Source: Massilia solisilvae (GTDB taxonomy: Bacteria; Pseudomonadota; Gammaproteobacteria; Burkholderiales; Burkholderiaceae_D). From it: a stretch of DNA of 64,000 nt. A program made the position numbers and the translations under genes. The DNA lies in assembly GCF_024753215.1 (NCBI RefSeq), contig NZ_JANUGV010000002.1, positions 744,001-808,000 on the forward strand, written 5' to 3'. The notes beneath the pieces are model-generated. The model was not told the DNA's origin. It saw nothing but the letters and a program-made list of their open reading frames with translations, and searched no databases. This document shows, one piece after another, positions 59,132 to 64,000 of the stretch (positions are counted from its first letter, which is position 1; every line of letters starts with the position of its first letter).

Positions 59132-60019
59132 TTACAGCCCGGCCAGCGTCTCCTGCGCCGCCGGCTGCTCGACCGGCGCGGCTTGCTGCTTGCGCGGCGC
59201 CGACTTCTCGGCCACCGCGGTCGGCTGCGCCGGGAAGCTGATCGGCACGTTCTTGCCGGTGGCGACCTGCTTGAGGCGCTTGTATTCGGCCAGCACCTTG
59301 TTGCCGTAGCCGGAATCGCTGTCGGCCGCGCCCGCGCCCACGTAGGTCTTGAGCGCCGCTTCCACCGACCCGGTGCGGTTCACGTAGTCCTTCAGGATCT
59401 GCGCGCCGACACGGATGTTGGCCACCGGGTTGAGCGCGGCCTGCGCGCCGCCCACTTCCTCGAACTTGTCGTTGTGGACCTTGGCCATCACCTGCATCAG
59501 GCCCTTGGCGCCCATCGGGCTCTCGGCGAACGGGTTCAGGCCCGATTCGATGGCCATCACCGCCAGCACCAGCAGCGGATCGATCTTGATCTCGTGCGCG
59601 GTCTGGTAGGTGGTCGCGACCAGCATGTTGGCCGCGTCGCCCGCCACGCGGTAGCGGCGCGACAGCCAGCTGGTGACGAATTCCTGCTGTTTGTTGCGTA
59701 CTGCCGGCTTGTCGTCGGCAGCCGGCGCCTCGACCGCCTCGTTGTGGTGCGGATCGACCATGGCGGCCAGCGGGTGCACCGGGGCCTGGACGGCGGCGGC
59801 CGGTTGCGGGTAGAGCAGCTCGGACACGCGCTTGGCGAGGTCCGGACGGGTGTACAGCACGGCCAATACGGCCACTGCGGAAAGACCGAACACGGTCAGC
59901 GTATGTTGTGCGGTGGTCAGCAGACCGCGTGCGGCCTTGAGCACCGAACCAACGGTGATCGGCTGGCTGGCCGCGTTTTGGAAGAGCCTTGCGCCCTGTC
60001 CGATGAAACGATTGATCAT
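59132..60019 (-). CDS. Lytic transglycosylase, SLT domain
   Basis: A 295-residue membrane-anchored protein. One helix at about 38-58 (LTVFGLSAVAVLAVLYT) is followed by a variable linker. The SLT (goose-lysozyme-like) domain at about 130-250 has the catalytic Glu in AVMAIESGLNPFAES and the GAKGLMQVM motif. A Pro/Ala/Gln tail follows. It cleaves peptidoglycan with formation of 1,6-anhydro-muramyl ends. It is monocistronic with its own terminator. Confidence 0.92.
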   Translation of the reverse strand: MINRFIGQGARLFQNAASQPITVGSVLKAARGLLTTAQHTLTVFGLSAVAVLAVLYTRPDLAKRVSELLYPQPAAAVQAPVHPLAAMVDPHHNEAVEAPAADDKPAVRNKQQEFVTSWLSRRYRVAGDAANMLVATTYQTAHEIKIDPLLVLAVMAIESGLNPFAESPMGAKGLMQVMAKVHNDKFEEVGGAQAALNPVANIRVGAQILKDYVNRTGSVEAALKTYVGAGAADSDSGYGNKVLAEYKRLKQVATGKNVPISFPAQPTAVAEKSAPRKQQAAPVEQPAAQETLAGL

Positions 60020-60492
60020 CGTATTCCCCTTTGTCGCGGCAAAAAGCTTCCTGGCGTGGCGCGCTGACGCGCTACGTTGGTCACTTTGCCGTGCATCAGA
60101 AAATCGTTGTTCGCCGCTGCTGCGGTCGAAAACGCCGTTATTGCGTAGCTATCAGCTGGTGCCTGCCCGGCGGGTGCGCTCCAGTGTGCCAAACAACATA
60201 GTGGGGGGAGTGAGGCAGACGCCTCGGGAAAAACACTCCTTAAAATGTCATGTGGGGCCCCCACCCCGTGAATGCCTGAGACGGGCTAAAATCGCGGATG
60301 TCCCGCAGCCTGCCTCATCAAGTTGGGTGGATTGTATGAGCTCGCATATATCGCGTCAACCCTAGCACGCAAGCGCTTTATTACTTTTAAGTCTTACTTT
60401 CTTTGCCGCAACGCAGCAAACTGCTGAGAAATCAATCACTTGGCGTAGTTAATTGATCAACCCCATACATACCAAAAAAGAACGAAAATTTG
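60020..60492. other. Intergenic region between the transglycosylase and ubiD
   Basis: 473 bp without a supported gene. It holds a GTGGGG/CCCCAC hairpin near 60251-60267, a -10-like TAAAAT at 60287-60292 with a GC-rich -35 area, and an AT-rich patch at about 60365-60490 just before ubiD. No tRNA or riboswitch was recognised. Confidence 0.5.
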
Positions 60493-61977
60493 ATGAAGTA
60501 CGCCGATTTGCGGGATTTTATTTCCCAACTGCAACGAGATGGAGAATTAAAGCGGGTCCAGGTGCCGGTATCGCCCAAGCTGGAGATGACCGAGGTCTGC
60601 GATCGCACGCTGCGCGCGGCCGGGCCGGCCCTGCTGTTCGAGCAGCCGACGGGCTACTCGATGCCGGTGCTGGCCAACCTGTTCGGCACGCCGCGCCGGG
60701 TGGCGCTGGGCATGGGTGCGGATGATGTGGGCGAGCTGCGCAAGATCGGCCACGTGCTGGCGCGCCTGAAGGAGCCGGAGCCGCCACGCGGCTTCAAGGA
60801 CGTGATGGACATGGGCTCACTGGTGAAGGCGGTGTGGGACATGTCGCCCAAGGAGGTGCGCGCGCCCGCCTGCCAGGAGATCGTGTGGGAAGGGCAGGAC
60901 GTGGACCTTGGCCGCCTGCCGATCCAGCATTGCTGGCCGGGCGACGTGGCGCCGCTGATTACCTGGGGCCTGGTCATCACCAAGGGCCCGAACAAGAAGC
61001 GCCAGAACCTGGGCATCTACCGCCAGCAGGTGCTGGGGCCGAACAAGGTGATCATGCGCTGGCTCGCGCACCGCGGCGGCGCGCTCGATTTTCGCGAGCA
61101 CTGCATCGCCAATCCGGGCAAACCGTATCCGGTGGCGGTCGCGCTGGGCGCCGACCCGGCCACGATCCTGGGCGCGGTGACGCCGGTGCCGGACACGCTG
61201 TCGGAGTACCAGTTCGCCGGCCTGCTGCGCGGGCAGCGCACGGTGCTGGCCAAGGCCATCGGCAGTGAGCTGCGCGTGCCCGCGTCCGCCGAGATCGTGC
61301 TGGAAGGGCACATCTACCCGGACGCCGGCCACCCGAGCGGCTTCGAGCACGCGCTCGAGGGACCGTACGGCGACCACACCGGCTATTACAACGAGCAGGA
61401 CTGGTTCCCGGTCTTCACGATCGACCGCATCACGATGCGGCGCGACCCGATCTATCACTCTACTTATACAGGCAAGCCGCCCGACGAGCCGGCGGTGCTG
61501 GGCGTGGCGCTGAACGAGGTGTTCATCCCGCTGCTGCAAAAGCAGTTCCCCGAGATCACCGACTTCTATTTGCCGCCGGAAGGCTGCAGCTACCGCATGG
61601 CGGTGGTGCAGATGAAGAAGCAGTACGCCGGCCACGCCAAGCGCGTGATGTTCGGGGTCTGGAGCTTCCTGCGCCAGTTCATGTATACCAAGTTCATTGT
61701 GGTGGTGGACGAGGACGTGAACGTGCGCGACTGGAAGGAGGTGATCTGGGCCATCACCACCCGCGTCGATCCGACCCGCGACACGGTCATGGTGGACAAC
61801 ACGCCGATCGATTACCTCGACTTTGCCTCGCCGGTGAGCGGGCTGGGTTCGAAGATGGGCATCGACGCCACCAACAAGTGGCCAGGCGAAACCAGCCGCG
61901 AGTGGGGCACGCCGATCGTGATGGCGCCCGAGGTCAGGCAGCGGGTGGACGAGATCTGGCAGCAGCTGGGTATTTAA
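60493..61977 (+). CDS. ubiD: UbiD-family decarboxylase (4-hydroxy-3-polyprenylbenzoate)
   Basis: A 494-residue prenyl-FMN-dependent decarboxylase of ubiquinone synthesis. It begins [20 protein letters not shown]. The prenyl-FMN site is seen with [20 protein letters not shown], and the catalytic Glu-Arg-Glu region is in the 260-310 part ([15 protein letters not shown]). Length and motifs match E. coli UbiD. It needs UbiX-made cofactor, not seen here. ATG 60493 was chosen; TTG 60490 is upstream. Confidence 0.96.
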   Translation: MKYADLRDFISQLQRDGELKRVQVPVSPKLEMTEVCDRTLRAAGPALLFEQPTGYSMPVLANLFGTPRRVALGMGADDVGELRKIGHVLARLKEPEPPRGFKDVMDMGSLVKAVWDMSPKEVRAPACQEIVWEGQDVDLGRLPIQHCWPGDVAPLITWGLVITKGPNKKRQNLGIYRQQVLGPNKVIMRWLAHRGGALDFREHCIANPGKPYPVAVALGADPATILGAVTPVPDTLSEYQFAGLLRGQRTVLAKAIGSELRVPASAEIVLEGHIYPDAGHPSGFEHALEGPYGDHTGYYNEQDWFPVFTIDRITMRRDPIYHSTYTGKPPDEPAVLGVALNEVFIPLLQKQFPEITDFYLPPEGCSYRMAVVQMKKQYAGHAKRVMFGVWSFLRQFMYTKFIVVVDEDVNVRDWKEVIWAITTRVDPTRDTVMVDNTPIDYLDFASPVSGLGSKMGIDATNKWPGETSREWGTPIVMAPEVRQRVDEIWQQLGI

Positions 61978-62003
61978 GATACTGCTCGACTGCGCACATT
62001 CAG

Positions 62004-62073
62004 CATGGGTCCCGGCTTTCGCCGGGACGACGGCGCATGAAATATCGTCGTCCCGGCGAAAGCCGGGACCCAT
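62004..62073. repeat. REP-type paired palindrome, copy 3
   Basis: ATGGGTCCCGGCTTTCGCCG (first 20) and its inverted arm ending ACCCAT are almost perfectly complementary around a short spacer. Compared with copies 1 and 2 the arms are in the opposite order. It lies just after ubiD and may act as its terminator. Confidence 0.8.
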
Positions 62074-62165
62074 GCCGAGCCGGCCACATCGTCAACGTCG
62101 AGGTCGCCGGCCCTTGATCGAAGCCAGATTTCCCTAACCCCCACCACTCGGTTATAATTGCACTT

Positions 62166-62261
62166 GGCGGGCCCCTGCGCATTGCGGCATGGTTTACCTG
62201 GTCAGGTCGGGAACGAAGCAGCCAAAGCCGTTCACCGCAAGTGCCGCAGATCAGGCTCGCC
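62166..62261 (+). ncRNA. ffs: Signal recognition particle 4.5S RNA
   Basis: 96 bases folding into one long hairpin: GGCGGGCC at the 5' end pairs with GGCTCGCC at the 3' end. The apical SRP domain has the hallmark GGTCAGGTCGGGAACGAAGC, followed by AGCC. A perfect -10 box TATAAT at 62153-62158 gives a start near 62166. It binds Ffh and targets membrane proteins to the translocon. Confidence 0.95.
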
Positions 62262-62381
62262 TCTTCCCCTTCCTTCCGTTTTCGACCGTCCTCAGCGAGC
62301 GGTTGCAAATTGCAGTATCATCGTTTCGTCTCGTAGTTCACATTTGCCCTTGACCGGGCGCCTACCACTTCGACGTTTCCG

Positions 62382-63350
62382 ATGCTAAATAAATCACGCC
62401 TGCTGCCGGCGGTGCTGGCGGCCACGATTGCCATTTCCGTTCCCATCGCAGCGTTCGCGGCGCCGGCCGCGCCGGCCGCCGACAACCCGGTCGTCAAGCC
62501 CGCCGAGCTCAAACCGCTGATCGAGCAAGCCGACGTGCGGGTGCTCGACATTCGCGCACCGAAGGACTATGCCGCCGGCCACATCCCCGGCGCCGTCAAC
62601 ACGCCGTATGCCGCCTACCGCGGCCCCGCGGACAACGCCGGTGCGCTGCCGGCCGAGACCAGGCTGACCGAACTGCTGCGCCAGGCCGGCATCACTGCCG
62701 ACACGCGCGTGATCGTGGCCCATGCCGGCAATGACCACACCGACTTTGGCGCCGCCGCCCGCGTCTACTGGACCCTGAAAGTGGGCGGGCTGACCCGCCT
62801 GTCGATTCTCGACGGCGGCACGCTCGGCTGGAAGGCCGCCGGCGGTGCGCTCGACACCGCGGCGCCCAAGATCGCCCCGACCGCGTTCACCTATCACTAC
62901 AACAAGGCGATGATCGCCGAAACGCAGGAGCTGGCCGCCGAGGTCCAGGCAGGCAAGGCGCCGGTGCTGGTCGACGCCCGCCCGGCCGCCTTCTTCAAGG
63001 GCGAGCAGCGGGTTGACGCTGCGGCCCGTTACGGCACCTTGCCGGGCGCCCGCTCGCTGGATAACGCGGCCTTCTTCAATGCCGACGACAAGACGCTCAG
63101 GAGCGCCGACGAGCTGCAGCAGGCCGTGCGCCAGGCGGGCCTTGCGGACAAGGACGCCGTCTCGTTCTGCAATACCGGTCACTGGGCCGCCACCGACTGG
63201 TTCGTGCTGTCCGAGATCGCAGGCAACAAGCGCGTGAAGCTGTACCCGCAATCGGTGGTGGAGTGGAGCAAGACCAAACTGCCGATGCAAAACGAACCGT
63301 CGCGCATGACCGCGCTGATGCAGGACGCCAAGCGTTCGCTCAAGAAGTAA
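62382..63350 (+). CDS. Exported two-domain rhodanese (sulfurtransferase)
   Basis: A 322-residue periplasmic protein. The signal peptide ends at AFAAPA (about 27). The first rhodanese domain (about 38-155) has VLDIRAPKDYAAGHIPGAVN but no active cysteine (the loop reads HAGNDH). The second (about 175-310) has the active-site loop SFCNTGHWAA with the cysteine. It moves sulfur from thiosulfate or 3-mercaptopyruvate. It lies 8 bp before the YeeE/YedE gene, so the two are one unit for reduced sulfur. Confidence 0.92.
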   Translation: MLNKSRLLPAVLAATIAISVPIAAFAAPAAPAADNPVVKPAELKPLIEQADVRVLDIRAPKDYAAGHIPGAVNTPYAAYRGPADNAGALPAETRLTELLRQAGITADTRVIVAHAGNDHTDFGAAARVYWTLKVGGLTRLSILDGGTLGWKAAGGALDTAAPKIAPTAFTYHYNKAMIAETQELAAEVQAGKAPVLVDARPAAFFKGEQRVDAAARYGTLPGARSLDNAAFFNADDKTLRSADELQQAVRQAGLADKDAVSFCNTGHWAATDWFVLSEIAGNKRVKLYPQSVVEWSKTKLPMQNEPSRMTALMQDAKRSLKK

Positions 63351-63358
63351 GGGCGGGC

Positions 63359-64000
63359 ATGCGTTACCTGAAACGCGCCGGCTGGGTCGGCGGCGCTCTG
63401 GCGCTGGCCGTGGCCGTCACGCTGGCGGCCGGACTGCGGCAAGGCCTGCTGGCCCTGATCGGGATCGGCTTTGGCGCGGTGCTGCAGGGCGCCCGCTTTG
63501 GCTTTACGACCGGCTGGCGCAACTATATTGAAAAGCGCGACCCGCAAGGACTGTGGGCGCAGATGCTGGTGATCTCGCTGGCGGCCGCCCTCACGCTGCC
63601 GCTCCTGGCAGCGCACCCGGGCGAACTGGTGGGTGCGGTTGCGCCGATTTCGTTCAGCCTGGTGCTGGGCGCGTTCCTGTTTGGCGCCGCCATGCAGGTG
63701 GCCGACGGCTGCGGCTCCGGCACGCTCTACAAGGCCGGCAGCGGCGCGCCGGTGTCGTTTGCGGTGCTGCCCACCTTCGTCATCGGCAGCTTTGTGGGCG
63801 CATTGCACCAGCCGGCGTGGCTGGCGCTGGGCGGCCTGTCGCCGGTGGACATGCTGCAGTTCGGCTGGCCGGCCGCGCTGGCGATCACCGTGGCCGGTTG
63901 CGCGGCGGTGGCGTGGGGCGCGTGGGCGGGCGGGCGCAAGCACCGCGCCGCGCACAAGCTGCTGGCCGCTGAAACGCGCTGGGCCAGGCGCTGGTGGCTG
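63359..64000 (+). CDS. YeeE/YedE-family transporter, 5' part
   Basis: The first 214 codons are present; the gene runs off the window. There are at least five membrane helices, and the motif VADGCGSGTLYKAGSG (about 119-134) contains the conserved cysteine that binds thiosulfate in the related TsuA. This family takes up thiosulfate or other sulfur compounds. The start at 63359 has GGGCGGG-type spacing. Together with the rhodanese it suggests thiosulfate import and use. Confidence 0.87.
   Translation, partial: MRYLKRAGWVGGALALAVAVTLAAGLRQGLLALIGIGFGAVLQGARFGFTTGWRNYIEKRDPQGLWAQMLVISLAAALTLPLLAAHPGELVGAVAPISFSLVLGAFLFGAAMQVADGCGSGTLYKAGSGAPVSFAVLPTFVIGSFVGALHQPAWLALGGLSPVDMLQFGWPAALAITVAGCAAVAWGAWAGGRKHRAAHKLLAAETRWARRWWL

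Noticed and set aside
1-64000. CRISPR array or replication origin
   Set aside because: No regularly spaced short repeats, no DnaA-box cluster and no cas or dnaA genes were seen.

Overview
The window is a high-GC chromosomal segment of a betaproteobacterium, most likely Burkholderiales, family Oxalobacteraceae (Massilia/Telluria/Duganella-like). This rests on gene order and product style (ybgC-tolQRAB-pal-cpoB followed by tRNA-Lys, glyA-nrdR, ribBA-ribH-nusB, a minor-pilin cluster) and on intergenic palindromic repeats. I ran no database search, so the family assignment is inference.

Layout. 1-13937: an accessory catabolic block on the minus strand. It holds an AraC/XylS-type regulator and three downstream transcription units: (i) zinc-type dehydrogenase, cupin, hemerythrin, SDR; (ii) CarAa-like Rieske oxygenase, amidase, CarAd-like reductase, M20-like protein; (iii) YCF48-like protein, MMPL/RND transporter, DUF1302 protein cut by the window edge. 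Each unit is preceded by a TGCA-N6-GGATA site, the XylS/AntR operator consensus, so the block looks like one regulon. 14226-17442: TonB-dependent receptor plus PepSY protein. 17614-20865: acetolactate synthase-like enzyme, divergent Lrp regulator, and a VirK/YbjX protein. 20942-29242: a metal-responsive two-component system and an HME-RND tripartite efflux operon with ATTAC-N6-GTAAT boxes. 29421-31479: a tiny relic island between near-identical 25-bp repeats beside tRNA-Lys. It contains an integrase remnant and two unfamiliar genes that resemble a Cys-rich effector plus immunity pair.

31512-40097 is core genome: tRNA-Lys, the Tol-Pal operon, a YdfG-like SDR, a ZTP riboswitch with glyA, and nrdR. 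40304-43546 holds five minor pilin genes without pilY1. 43562-55721 holds the riboflavin genes split into ribD-ribE and ribBX-ribH-nusB, separated by an S9 peptidase, an M16 peptidase and a REC-GAF-PAS-GGDEF-EAL protein. 55779-57970 is a LysR/MFS pair flanked by two copies of one terminator. The right end holds a VOC protein with an AraC-type regulator, a lytic transglycosylase, ubiD, the 4.5S RNA gene, a periplasmic rhodanese, and a YeeE/YedE transporter cut by the edge.

Most novel candidates: the three-promoter XylS-type regulon with its Rieske/amidase/hemerythrin set; an M20-fold protein that appears to have lost most metal ligands; and the small tRNA-Lys island with its two-gene cargo.
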